This document shows positions 37,277 to 45,615 of a DNA stretch of 51,518 nt, in pieces. The notes under the pieces are model-generated. The model searched no databases and was not told the DNA's origin. It was given only the letters and a program-made list of their open reading frames with translations. The position numbers and the translations under genes are program-made. Source of the DNA: Pseudomonas sp. Ga0074129. Lineage in GTDB: Bacteria > Pseudomonadota > Gammaproteobacteria > Pseudomonadales > Pseudomonadaceae. Each line of letters begins with the position of its first letter. Positions within the stretch are counted from its first letter, which is position 1. The stretch spans positions 1 to 51,518 of the forward strand of contig LNDO01000077.1 of the NCBI GenBank assembly GCA_001465025.1, read 5' to 3'.

Positions 37277-39187
37277 ATGCACGCCGGTTGTTTTTTGCCA
37301 ACGCCCTATCATGGAAAGATTGCTTTGATTGCGCTGCTGCGAGCCTGCCTTCTGCTCTTGCTGCCCGGACTGGTGCAGGCCACCAGCTTGTCGCTGGTTG
37401 AGGGTCATACGCCCTTGCTGGCTGGCCCGGCTCTGTATGTTTGGGAAGATCCGCAAGGACAAGCGGATATCGACAGCGTACGTCAGCTGCCACAATCCGC
37501 CTGGCAGCCCGTGGCGCGGCGCGATGCCAGCTTTGGCTACAGCACCCACGCCTATTGGCTGCGCCTAAGCCTGCACAACCCAGCCGACCAACCGATTAAC
37601 TGGGTGCTGCTGATTGGCAACCCACTACTCGACTCGCTGGACGCCTATGGACTGGACGGTGAGCGCGTTTATCAAGCAGGTGATCAACGCCCATTCGAGC
37701 AACGCTGGGTCGATCATCGCCAGTTGGTTTTGCCCTTTACTTTGGCGGCCGGTGAAGAGCGCGAGCTGATCCTGCGCATGCAAACCGATGGCTCGGCGAA
37801 TTTGAGCGCCAGCCTGATGAGTGCCAAGGCGTTCAACCATCACGAGCAAAGCACCCTGCTGCTACAAGGCCTGTTTTTCGGCGCACTGCTGGTGATGATG
37901 ATCTACAACCTGTCGATCTTCATCATCACGCGCGACCGCAATTACCTGTGGTACAGCCTGTTTGTTGCCAGTTTCAGCCTGTATCAATTCATCCAGCTCG
38001 GCTTTGCCTTGCAGTGGCTGTGGCCGCAATCGCCGATCTGGCATCAGATGAGCTTCCCCTTTAGCTCTGCGCTAGCGACCCTCTTTGGCATCCTCTTCGC
38101 CCACGGCCTCCTCGACCTTAAGTCACAGCACCCAGCCTACAGTTGGATCACTCGCGCCCTAATTGCCTGCAGCCTGCTGGTGATGGGACTGGCCTTATCA
38201 GCGCCCTATCTGATTGCCCTGATCGGCAGTTTTGTACTGTTGGTTGCCTGCGCGCTGGTTGGCGGCGTCTTTATTGCGCTGCGCTGGCACGACGGCTACC
38301 AACCGGCCAAATTGTTTGCATTGGGCTGGTCGGCATTGATCATCGCCAGCCTGTTTAGCGTCGTCAGCGGCACAGGGCTGATCGCCAACTCCCTACTCAC
38401 TCTGCACGCCCAGCAAATCGGCAGTCTGCTTGAGATGGTGATTTTCTCGCTCGCCCTTGGTGTACGCATCCGTCAAAGCCAACGCGCCGAACAGCTGGCC
38501 CAAGCCCAGTTGCTCGCCAACGAGCAGCAACTGCGCCACGAACAAGCAAAAAGCCTGAAATTGCAGCATGAAATTAACGAGAGCTTGGAAACGCGTGTGC
38601 AAGAACGTACGGCATCTTTGCAGGCGGCCCTGCACGAACTTTCTGCCGCAAACCAGAAACTCGCCGAGCTAAACCGGCACGATGGCCTAACCGGCTTGCT
38701 CAATCGTCAAGTGCTTGATGACGGCCTGGAACGCATGCTCGCTCAGGCCAAACGCAGCGGACGCCCCATTGCGGTATTGATGATGGATCTGGACCATTTC
38801 AAGAGAGTCAACGATGAATACGGCCACCTCGTCGGCGATGCATGCCTGCAACATGCAGCCCGCCGCATGCAGCAACGCATGCGCCGTAACGACCTGCTAG
38901 TGCGTTTTGGCGGTGAGGAATTTGCGGCAGCGCTTTCCGATACCGATTTGTTCGGCGCAATCGACTTGGCCGAACAGCTGCGTCAGGACTTGGCCAGCAC
39001 GCCATGCATTCACCTGGGACTGAACATCTCACTGAGCCTGAGCATTGGCGTCTATTCAGTGATTCCTGGCCCCGACTGTGAACGCGAACACCTACTGCGT
39101 CACGCCGACAACGCACTATACCGCGCCAAGGCAAATGGTCGTAATCGCGTCGCCACGCACGAGCCAGGACTCTTGGGCAACGCCTGA
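37277..39187 (+). CDS. 7TM-DISM diguanylate cyclase
   Basis: This 636-residue membrane protein makes c-di-GMP. A signal peptide (about 1-36) leads to a periplasmic 7TMR-DISM extracellular domain (about 37-190), seven membrane helices (about 195-395), a coiled coil (about 405-460) and a GGDEF domain with VRFGGEEFAAAL. RRND five residues before GGEEF is the inhibitory I-site. The DISM domain is thought to bind sugars or other small ligands, which would suit its place next to sugar-catabolic genes, but that link is inference. The ATG has AAGG about ten bases upstream. Confidence 0.9.
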   Translation: MHAGCFLPTPYHGKIALIALLRACLLLLLPGLVQATSLSLVEGHTPLLAGPALYVWEDPQGQADIDSVRQLPQSAWQPVARRDASFGYSTHAYWLRLSLHNPADQPINWVLLIGNPLLDSLDAYGLDGERVYQAGDQRPFEQRWVDHRQLVLPFTLAAGEERELILRMQTDGSANLSASLMSAKAFNHHEQSTLLLQGLFFGALLVMMIYNLSIFIITRDRNYLWYSLFVASFSLYQFIQLGFALQWLWPQSPIWHQMSFPFSSALATLFGILFAHGLLDLKSQHPAYSWITRALIACSLLVMGLALSAPYLIALIGSFVLLVACALVGGVFIALRWHDGYQPAKLFALGWSALIIASLFSVVSGTGLIANSLLTLHAQQIGSLLEMVIFSLALGVRIRQSQRAEQLAQAQLLANEQQLRHEQAKSLKLQHEINESLETRVQERTASLQAALHELSAANQKLAELNRHDGLTGLLNRQVLDDGLERMLAQAKRSGRPIAVLMMDLDHFKRVNDEYGHLVGDACLQHAARRMQQRMRRNDLLVRFGGEEFAAALSDTDLFGAIDLAEQLRQDLASTPCIHLGLNISLSLSIGVYSVIPGPDCEREHLLRHADNALYRAKANGRNRVATHEPGLLGNA

Positions 39188-39305
39188 GCCCGCCCAAACA
39201 ACCATTCGCTAGACGCTCGCGATGGGTTCATCTGCGCGTTCCAGGCACGCCAAAGTGCAGCGCAAACGGCGCTTCTGCGGAAGTATTGGTAGCCCAGAAA
39301 AACAA

Positions 39306-39333
39306 AAGGGCCATTCAATAATGAATGACCCTT
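39306..39333 (-). terminator. terminator of the tRNA-Ala/Glu operon
   Basis: Bases 39306-39317 and 39322-39333 form a 12-bp stem with one G-U pair and a 4-nt loop. On the minus strand TTTTGTTTTTC follows. It lies 26 bases after the last tRNA-Glu. Confidence 0.85.
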
Positions 39334-39358
39334 CAAAATCCCGCATAGCAGGCAAAAA

Positions 39359-39434
39359 TGGCGTCCCCTAGGGGACTCGAACCCCTGTTACCGCCGTGAA
39401 AGGGCGGTGTCCTAGGCCACTAGACGAAGGGGAC
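39359..39434 (-). tRNA. tRNA-Glu (anticodon TTC), copy 1
   Basis: The minus strand folds as a complete cloverleaf of 76 nt with encoded CCA. The acceptor GTCCCCT pairs with AGGGGAC, and the anticodon loop CTTTCAC gives TTC. It is identical to copy 2 at 39625-39700 and is the last gene of the operon. Confidence 0.97.
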
Positions 39435-39498
39435 GAAACCTTCGAAGAACAAGGCCAGCTGATGCTGGCCCCGTGGCAGTTCTTACATCTGCAAAATT

Positions 39499-39574
<76 letters not shown>

Positions 39575-39624
39575 GATTTATCGCCTCTCGGCTCACAGTC
39601 CAAACCAGCACTGCTTTTTGAAAC

Positions 39625-39700
39625 TGGCGTCCCCTAGGGGACTCGAACCCCTGTTACCGCCGTGAAAGGGCGGTGTCCTAGGCCACTAGACGAAGGGGAC
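39625..39700 (-). tRNA. tRNA-Glu (anticodon TTC), copy 2
   Basis: Complete 76-nt cloverleaf with encoded CCA, identical to copy 1. The Glu-Ala pair is repeated with an offset of 266 bases, but the spacers between the tRNAs differ. Confidence 0.97.
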
Positions 39701-39763
39701 GTAACCCTTCTACAACCAACCAGCTTCAAGAGCTGATTGTGGCAAGCCTTACGGCTTTGAAGA

Positions 39764-39839
<76 letters not shown>

Positions 39840-39857
39840 ATCGCAAGGACGGGGCGC

Positions 39858-39886
39858 ATGTTAAGAGCACGCCCCACACCTGTCAA
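39858..39886 (-). promoter_or_regulatory. strong promoter of the tRNA operon
   Basis: On the minus strand TTGACA (39881-39886) and TAACAT (39858-39863) are exactly 17 bases apart. The next bases, GCGCCCC, form a GC-rich discriminator, the mark of stable-RNA promoters under stringent (ppGpp) control. Confidence 0.85.
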
Positions 39887-39985
39887 CAAAATTTTTAGCT
39901 GGAACTGCATTCTTTATGCTGACAGAACAACCACTTACCCCATCCAGACCAAGCCGAACAACCGCCGGACGGGGCGCACAGCGGA

Positions 39986-41467
39986 TTAGGCGATAGCAGC
40001 CAGCAGCTTCTCCCACTCCTTATTTTCTTTCTTTGAAACACCACCCAGCAACTCAATGGCTTGGCGCAGACGGAAGCGAGTCAGATCCGGACCAAGGATC
40101 TGCATGGCATCGAGCACCGACACAGAACTGGCTTGCCCGGTGATGGCGGCGAACATCAGCGGCATGGCGTCACGCAGCTTCAACTCCAGGTGCTCGACCA
40201 CAGCCTGAATGCAGGCGGTGATGCTGTCCTTTTCCCACTGGCGCAGCGCCTCAAGCTTCCACAGGATCAACTGCATCACTTGGCGCACCTGATCGGCGCT
40301 GAGCTTCTTACTCTCGAAGAGTTTGGTGTCCAGAACCAGTCCGCCGGCAAAGAAGAAGCTGGCCAAGGGCGCAATCTGGCTGAAGGTTTCAACGCGACCC
40401 TGCACGTGCGGAGCGATCTGCATCAGGTAATCGCTATTGAATGCCCACTTCTGCGCGCCAGCAGCAAATTCCTCGACACTCAGCTCACGCATCCATTGAC
40501 CGTTAAGCCAAGAGAGTTTCTCCAGATCGAAAATCGGTCCACCGAGGGAAACCCTGTTGATGTCGAAGTGTTCAACCATCTCGTCGAGACTGAACTTCTC
40601 TCGCTCATCTGGCATCGACCAGCCCATACGGCCGAGGTAGTTGAGCATGGCCTGGGGCAGGAAGCCCATGCGCTCGTAGAAGGTGATCGAGGTTGGGTTC
40701 TTGCGCTTGGACAGTTTGCTCTTGTCCGGGTTGCGCAGCAGCGGCATGTAGCACAGCTGCGGCTTGTCCCAGCCGAAGTATTCGTACAGCAAAATAAGTT
40801 TGGGGGCCGACGGCAGCCATTCTTCGCCGCGCAGGACGTGGGTGATGCCCATCAGGTGGTCATCGACGACGTTGGCCAGGAAGTAGGTCGGCAGGCCATC
40901 GGTCTTCATCAGCACCTGCATGTCCATGCGATCCCACGGGATCTCCACTTCGCCACGCAGCATGTCCGGCACCACGCATATACCTTCGGTCGGCACCTTC
41001 ATGCGCACCACATTCGGCTCGCCTGCTGCCAAACGCTGCTGCACATTCTCTGCGGACAGATGCATGCAGTGACCGTCATAGCGCGGGGTCTGCTTGGCTT
41101 CCATCTGTTCAGCGCGCAGCTTGTCCAGCCGTTCGGCGCTACAGAAGCAGTGGAAGGCATGACCCTTATCGACCAGTTCGGCGCTGTACTTCTGGTAGAT
41201 ATGACCACGCTCGCTCTGCCGATACGGGCCGTGCGGGCCGCCGACGTCCGGCCCTTCGCTCCATTCGATGCCCAGCCAGCGCAGGGCGTCGTATATTTGC
41301 TGCTCCGACTCACGGGTCGAGCGCACTTGATCGGTGTCTTCAATGCGCAGAATAAATTCGCCGCCGTGCTGACGCGCAAAGCACAGGTTGAACAAGGCAA
41401 TGTAGGCAGTGCCTACATGTGGATCGCCTGTAGGCGACGGCGCAATACGGGTGCGAACGGTAGTCAT
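39986..41467 (-). CDS. gltX: glutamyl-tRNA synthetase
   Basis: GltX charges tRNA-Glu, two copies of which lie just downstream. The 493-residue class I enzyme has the HIGH-type motif in [12 protein letters not shown] and KLSKR in [10 protein letters not shown], and full length at both ends. The ATG is preceded by GAGAG. It is transcribed toward the tRNA cluster but is separated from it by the tRNA promoter, so the tRNAs have their own start. A long antisense open frame here is a codon-bias shadow. Confidence 0.97.
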   Translation of the reverse strand: MTTVRTRIAPSPTGDPHVGTAYIALFNLCFARQHGGEFILRIEDTDQVRSTRESEQQIYDALRWLGIEWSEGPDVGGPHGPYRQSERGHIYQKYSAELVDKGHAFHCFCSAERLDKLRAEQMEAKQTPRYDGHCMHLSAENVQQRLAAGEPNVVRMKVPTEGICVVPDMLRGEVEIPWDRMDMQVLMKTDGLPTYFLANVVDDHLMGITHVLRGEEWLPSAPKLILLYEYFGWDKPQLCYMPLLRNPDKSKLSKRKNPTSITFYERMGFLPQAMLNYLGRMGWSMPDEREKFSLDEMVEHFDINRVSLGGPIFDLEKLSWLNGQWMRELSVEEFAAGAQKWAFNSDYLMQIAPHVQGRVETFSQIAPLASFFFAGGLVLDTKLFESKKLSADQVRQVMQLILWKLEALRQWEKDSITACIQAVVEHLELKLRDAMPLMFAAITGQASSVSVLDAMQILGPDLTRFRLRQAIELLGGVSKKENKEWEKLLAAIA

Positions 41468-41562
41468 GGCAGCTCTCTAACAGGCAAAGCGGATTAAATC
41501 GAGGCGGCGATATTAACAGGCTGGTAGCCGTCGGCTCCAGCAAGCCTGCCGCACCTTTGCGC

Positions 41563-41618
41563 GAGGGGCTTTAGCAGGCCGCTAAAAACCCGTCACCCTG
41601 TCGCGGCTAAAGCCCCTC
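41563..41618. repeat. REP-type palindrome
   Basis: GAGGGGCTTTAGC (41563-41575) and GCTAAAGCCCCTC (41606-41618) are a perfect 13-bp inverted pair around 30 bases. The arm GGGAGGGGCTTTAGCCGCGA is of the kind seen as scattered REP elements in Pseudomonas genomes. It sits between the ends of uvrB and the gltX upstream region; I see no second copy in the window. Confidence 0.65.
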
Positions 41619-41632
41619 CCACATTCGACGAC

Positions 41633-43648
41633 TCAGACCTGCAACAGACGATCACGCAGCTTCTGGATTTCGTCTCGCAGTTGCGCGGCAGCCTCAAACT
41701 CCAGATCGCGAGCCAGGGCATACATCTTCTCTTCGAGCTGACGAATGCGCTTAGTAATCTCACTGGGTGAGCGCAGTTCGTTTTCATAACGCGCACTCTC
41801 TTCTGCGGCTTGGGCCATGCCTTTGCGCTTCTTGCTACGCGCACCCGGCACAACAGCACCCTCGAGAATATCCTTAACATCTTTGAATACGCCTTTGGGT
41901 GTGATGCCATTGGCTAGGTTGAAGGCAATTTGCTTATCGCGCCGCCGCTCAGTTTCGCCAATAGCCCGCTCCATCGAGCCCGTCATGCGGTCGGCATAGA
42001 GAATCGCCCGACCGTTAAGGTTACGTGCCGCACGACCAATGGTCTGAATCAACGAGCGTTCGCTGCGCAAAAAACCTTCTTTATCCGCATCAAGAATCGC
42101 CACAAGCGATACTTCAGGCATATCCAAGCCTTCGCGCAACAAGTTGATGCCCACCAGCACATCAAACGCACCGATGCGCAGATCGCGGATGATCTCGACC
42201 CGCTCCACGGTGTCGATATCCGAGTGCAGGTAGCGCACCTTGACGCCATGATCCGCCAGGTAATCGGTCAAATCCTCGGACATACGTTTTGTAAGGGTGG
42301 TGACCAGCACACGCTCCTCAAGGGCCACACGCTTGTGGATTTCAGAGAGCAAATCATCCACCTGAGTCAACGCGGGCCGCACTTCAATTTGCGGGTCGAC
42401 CAGCCCCGTCGGGCGCACCACTTGCTCGATCACCCGCCCGGCATGCTCGGCTTCATAGTTACCCGGCGTGGCCGAAACAAAGATGGTTTGCGGACTGGCC
42501 GCTTCCCATTCTTCAAACTTCATCGGCCGGTTATCCAGCGCTGAAGGCAAGCGAAAACCGTACTCCACCAGCGTTTCCTTACGCGAGCGATCGCCCTTGT
42601 ACATGGCACCGACCTGCGGCACCGACACGTGCGACTCGTCGATCACCAGCAATGCTTGATCCGGCAGGTAGTCGTACAGCGTCGGTGGCGGCTCGCCGGA
42701 ATCACGCCCGGAGAGATAGCGCGAGTAGTTTTCGATGCCGTTGCAGTAACCCAGCTCTAAGATCATCTCCAGATCAAAACGGGTGCGCTGCTCCAAGCGC
42801 TGAGCCTCGACCAGCTTGTTGTTGCTGCGCAGGTACTCCAGCCGCTCGGCCAGCTCAACCTTAATCTTCTCAACAGCCTCCAGCAGCACTTCACGCGGGG
42901 TAACGTAGTGACTCTTGGGGTAGAAGGTGAAGCGCGGCAGCTTGCGGATCACCTCCCCGGTCAGGGGATCGAAGGCCGAGATGTTTTCTACCTCGTCGTC
43001 AAACAGCTCAAGACGAATGGCTTCCAAATCCGATTCGGCCGGGAAAATATCGATCACATCACCGCGTACACGGAAGGTTGCGCGGGCAAAATCCATGTCA
43101 TTGCGGGTGTATTGCAAGTCGGCCAAGCGACGCAGCAAAGCCCGCTGATCCATCTTGTCGCCGCGATCAACGTGCAACACCATTTTCAGGTACGACTCAG
43201 GGCTGCCCAGGCCGTAGATGCACGACACGGTAGTGACGATAATGGCGTCCGGCCGCTCCAGCAGCGCCTTGGTCGCTGAAAGGCGCATCTGCTCGATATG
43301 GTCGTTGATCGAGGCGTCCTTCTCGATAAAGGTATCGGAAGACGGCACATAGGCTTCCGGCTGGTAGTAGTCGTAATAGGAAACGAAGTACTCCACCGCG
43401 TTGTTCGGGAAGAAACTCTTGAACTCACCGTACAGCTGCGCTGCGAGCGTTTTGTTGGGCGCCAGAACCAAGGTTGGCCGCTGAATTTGTGCAATCACGT
43501 TGGCGATGGAAAAAGTCTTACCCGAGCCCGTCACACCCAGCAATGTCTGGTGCGAAAGGCCGGCCTCAAGCCCCTCAACCATCTGCCGAATAGCCTCGGG
43601 CTGATCGCCGGCCGGCTGAAAACGTGTAACCAATTGAAACTCGGACAT
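41633..43648 (-). CDS. uvrB: excinuclease ABC subunit B
   Basis: UvrB is the damage-verifying helicase of nucleotide excision repair. The 671 residues begin [20 protein letters not shown] and contain the Walker [13 protein letters not shown], the beta-hairpin [25 protein letters not shown], and the C-terminal UVR motif that binds UvrC ([20 protein letters not shown]). The start at 43648 removes 12 residues of upstream frame. No LexA-like CTG-N10-CAG box is visible upstream, so SOS control is not supported here. Confidence 0.97.
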   Translation of the reverse strand: MSEFQLVTRFQPAGDQPEAIRQMVEGLEAGLSHQTLLGVTGSGKTFSIANVIAQIQRPTLVLAPNKTLAAQLYGEFKSFFPNNAVEYFVSYYDYYQPEAYVPSSDTFIEKDASINDHIEQMRLSATKALLERPDAIIVTTVSCIYGLGSPESYLKMVLHVDRGDKMDQRALLRRLADLQYTRNDMDFARATFRVRGDVIDIFPAESDLEAIRLELFDDEVENISAFDPLTGEVIRKLPRFTFYPKSHYVTPREVLLEAVEKIKVELAERLEYLRSNNKLVEAQRLEQRTRFDLEMILELGYCNGIENYSRYLSGRDSGEPPPTLYDYLPDQALLVIDESHVSVPQVGAMYKGDRSRKETLVEYGFRLPSALDNRPMKFEEWEAASPQTIFVSATPGNYEAEHAGRVIEQVVRPTGLVDPQIEVRPALTQVDDLLSEIHKRVALEERVLVTTLTKRMSEDLTDYLADHGVKVRYLHSDIDTVERVEIIRDLRIGAFDVLVGINLLREGLDMPEVSLVAILDADKEGFLRSERSLIQTIGRAARNLNGRAILYADRMTGSMERAIGETERRRDKQIAFNLANGITPKGVFKDVKDILEGAVVPGARSKKRKGMAQAAEESARYENELRSPSEITKRIRQLEEKMYALARDLEFEAAAQLRDEIQKLRDRLLQV

Positions 43649-43824
43649 GGCAAACCTCGACGAGCGGTTGTGACGCGACTTCAAAGCCTACGTCATAACC
43701 GGTGAAAAGCATGTGCCCGCTGTCGCGGCACAAGTTATGCGTCGGTATACTACCGGCCCACTAACGCAACCCCTAGCGGGCGTTGCCTGAACCTCAACCT
43801 CCCCTCTTCAGAGCTGCCGCATCC

Positions 43825-45021
43825 ATGAGTCTGTTCTCTGCCGTCGAAATGGCTCCGCGCGACCCCATCCTGGGCCTCAACGAAGCATTCAACGCCGATA
43901 CCCGTGCAACCAAAGTGAATCTGGGTGTAGGCGTTTACTACAACGAGGAAGGCCGCATTCCCCTGCTGCGTGCCGTAGCCGAAGCTGAGAAAGCCCGCAT
44001 TGAAGCGCATGCACCGCGCGGCTACCTTCCGATCGAGGGCATTGCAGCGTATGACAACGCCGTGCAGAAACTGTTGCTGGGTGCAGACTCCGAGTTGATC
44101 GCTGCTGGCCGAGTGATAACCACCCAAGCCGTTGGCGGCACGGGCGCACTGAAAACAGGTGCCGACTTCCTTAAGCGCCTGCTGCCCAATACCGTGGTCG
44201 CGATCAGCGACCCGAGCTGGGAAAACCATCGCGCCCTGTTTGAGGCTGCCGGGTTCCCGGTGCATAACTACCGTTATTACGACGCGCAAAGCCACGGCGT
44301 GAACCGTGCTGGTATGCTTGAAGACCTACGCAACTTGCCCGCACGCTCGGTTGTCGTACTGCACGCCTGCTGCCACAACCCGACCGGCGTCGATCTGTCG
44401 CTGGACGACTGGAAAGCTGTGCTCGACGTTGTGCGCGAGCGCGAGCATGTGCCATTCCTCGACATCGCCTACCAAGGCTTTGGTGATGGCATCGAGCAGG
44501 ATGCCTTCGCTGTGCGTCTGTTTGCGGCCTCCGGCATCCCATTCTTCGTCTCCAGTTCGTTTTCTAAATCCTTCTCGCTCTACGGCGAACGCGTTGGCGC
44601 GCTGTCCATCATCACGGGCAGTCAGGAAGAAGCTGGTCGTGTGCTGTCGCAAGCCAAACGCGTGATTCGCACCAACTACTCAAATCCGCCGACTCATGGC
44701 GCCACCGTAGTCGCCAGCGTGCTTAACAGCCCCGAGTTGCGCGCCATGTGGGAAGAGGAGCTGGCCGGCATGCGTGAACGTATTCGCGGCATGCGCATGG
44801 CCATGGTTGAGCAACTGGCTGCCCTGAATTGCAAACGTGATTTCAGCTTTGTGGCTCAGCAACGCGGCATGTTCTCCTATTCAGGCCTGACCGCCGAACA
44901 GGTCGAGCGGTTGAAAAACGAGTTCGGTATTTATGCCGTTAGCACCGGACGCATTTGCGTCGCGGCACTCAATTCGCGCAACTTGCCAGCCGTGACCCAA
45001 GCCATCGCTCAAGTCCTGTAA
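43825..45021 (+). CDS. tyrB: aromatic amino acid aminotransferase
   Basis: A class I pyridoxal-phosphate aminotransferase of 398 residues. SSSFSKSFSLYGERVGAL holds the cofactor Lys and the phosphate-binding Arg region, and ACCHNPTGVDLS is the cofactor-ring segment. It begins MSLFSAVEMAPRDPILGLNE, like AspC/TyrB proteins. I call it TyrB because of its position next to uvrB in Pseudomonas; aspartate aminotransferase activity is equally possible by sequence. Divergent from uvrB. A TATACT hexamer at about 43745-43750 may be its -10. Its ribosome site is weak. Confidence 0.88.
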   Translation: MSLFSAVEMAPRDPILGLNEAFNADTRATKVNLGVGVYYNEEGRIPLLRAVAEAEKARIEAHAPRGYLPIEGIAAYDNAVQKLLLGADSELIAAGRVITTQAVGGTGALKTGADFLKRLLPNTVVAISDPSWENHRALFEAAGFPVHNYRYYDAQSHGVNRAGMLEDLRNLPARSVVVLHACCHNPTGVDLSLDDWKAVLDVVREREHVPFLDIAYQGFGDGIEQDAFAVRLFAASGIPFFVSSSFSKSFSLYGERVGALSIITGSQEEAGRVLSQAKRVIRTNYSNPPTHGATVVASVLNSPELRAMWEEELAGMRERIRGMRMAMVEQLAALNCKRDFSFVAQQRGMFSYSGLTAEQVERLKNEFGIYAVSTGRICVAALNSRNLPAVTQAIAQVL

Positions 45022-45030
45022 AAATCACTG

Positions 45031-45060
45031 AGGGGAAGTTTCAGATACTTGACTTCCCCT
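45031..45060 (+). terminator. hairpin after tyrB, overlapping the tRNA-Asn promoter
   Basis: AGGGGAAGT (45031-45039) pairs with ACTTCCCCT (45052-45060). The right arm contains most of the -35 of the tRNA-Asn promoter. The T content after it is low, so termination is probably partial. Confidence 0.55.
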
Positions 45061-45076
45061 TGTGAATCAGTAGGAT
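45049..45076 (+). promoter_or_regulatory. promoter of tRNA-Asn
   Basis: TTGACT (45049-45054) and TAGGAT (45071-45076) are 16 bases apart, and ACGCGCCG follows as a GC-rich discriminator. The tRNA begins 12 bases after the -10. Confidence 0.75.
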
Positions 45077-45088
45077 ACGCGCCGTTGT

Positions 45089-45164
45089 TCCGCGATAGCT
45101 CAGTCGGTAGAGCAAATGACTGTTAATCATTGGGTCCCTGGTTCGAGTCCAGGTCGCGGAGCCA
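45089..45164 (+). tRNA. tRNA-Asn (anticodon GTT)
   Basis: A complete 76-nt cloverleaf: TCCGCGA pairs with TCGCGGA, the anticodon loop CTGTTAA gives GTT, the T-loop is TTCGAGT, and the CCA is encoded. Its last 22 bases are the start of the first of the tandem units described at 45143-45541. Confidence 0.97.
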
Positions 45165-45173
45165 AATTCAAAA

Positions 45174-45198
45174 GTCTCGGTTAAACCGGGGCTTTTTT
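45174..45198 (+). terminator. terminator in repeat unit 1
   Basis: GTCTCGGT and ACCGGGGC form an 8-bp stem with G-U pairs, followed by TTTTTT. It lies nine bases after the tRNA CCA, so it should end the tRNA-Asn transcript. Confidence 0.85.
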
Positions 45199-45322
45199 GT
45201 GCCTGTTGGACTCTCACCAGGGACTGCGTCCCAGGTTATTCGCTAACGCTCACCCCTTCGGGGTCGTGCTAAAGCACGTTCAGCTGCGCTGTCGAATCCA
45301 GGTCGCGGAGCCAAATTCAAAA

Positions 45323-45348
45323 GCCTCGGTTATCGCTGGGGCTTTTTT
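45323..45348 (+). terminator. terminator in repeat unit 2
   Basis: GCCTCGG and CTGGGGC form a 7-bp stem followed by TTTTTT. The loop has changed from that of unit 1, but the stem is kept. Confidence 0.75.
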
Positions 45349-45473
45349 GTGCCTGTTGGACTCTCACCAGGGACTGCGTCCCAGGTTATTCGCTAACGCT
45401 CACCTCTTCGGAGCCGTGCTAAAGCACGTTCAGTTGCGCTGTCGAGTCTAGGTAGCGGAGCCAAATTCAAAAG

Positions 45474-45498
45474 CCTCGATCAACACCGAGGATTTTTT
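45474..45498 (+). terminator. terminator in repeat unit 3
   Basis: CCTCG and CGAGG form a 5-bp stem with an 8-nt loop, followed by ATTTTTT. Both the stem and the loop differ from units 1 and 2. Confidence 0.65.
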
Positions 45499-45566
45499 GT
45501 GCCCGCCAAACTCCAACTAGAGACTGCGCCCTAGAAGTCGCTGCAACAGACCAAATTAAGCACAAT

Positions 45567-45598
45567 AAAAAACCGCGGCCCAAGGGCCGCGGTTTTTT
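45567..45598. terminator. bidirectional terminator between the repeats and the RND gene
   Basis: A 15-bp perfect stem (A6 plus CCGCGGCCC, paired with GGGCCGCGG plus T6) with a two-base loop gives A and T runs in both directions. It separates the plus-strand repeats from the minus-strand RND cluster. Confidence 0.92.
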
Positions 45599-45615
45599 TG
45601 ACACTGCGAAGAGGC

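Larger units (their letters stand above)
45143..45541 (+). repeat. tandem repeats seeded by the tRNA-Asn 3' end
   Basis: Three units follow each other: 45143-45291 (149 bp), 45292-45441 (150 bp) and a degraded third from 45442 to about 45541. Each begins with the last 22 bases of the tRNA gene (TCGAGTCCAGGTCGCGGAGCCA; two changes in unit 3, one in unit 2), then AAATTCAAAAG and a terminator hairpin. Units 1 and 2 then share near-identical sequence with three small hairpins: GGGAC/GTCCC, a UUCG-loop hairpin and CGTGC/GCACG. The layout is like the E. coli tyrT locus, where 178-bp repeats each contain the tRNA 3' end and give rtT RNA. A frame for up to 84 residues crosses units 1 and 2, but it is probably not a gene. 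This fills the region between tRNA-Asn and the RND gene. Confidence 0.9.

Noticed and set aside
40061-41497. 478-codon open frame antisense to gltX
   Set aside because: Same reason: gltX is certain, and the antisense protein is rich in His and Gln with no family features.
43649-43824. LexA box upstream of uvrB
   Set aside because: No CTG-N10-CAG palindrome is present in the gap between uvrB and tyrB.
45197-45451. 84-codon frame crossing the tRNA-Asn repeat units
   Set aside because: It contains a translated terminator and tRNA tail, repeats only because the DNA repeats in steps of 150 bases, and has no ribosome site. RNA structure explains conservation better.
45143-45541. CRISPR-like array
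   Set aside because: The units are about 150 bp, adjacent, with no variable spacers and no cas genes.
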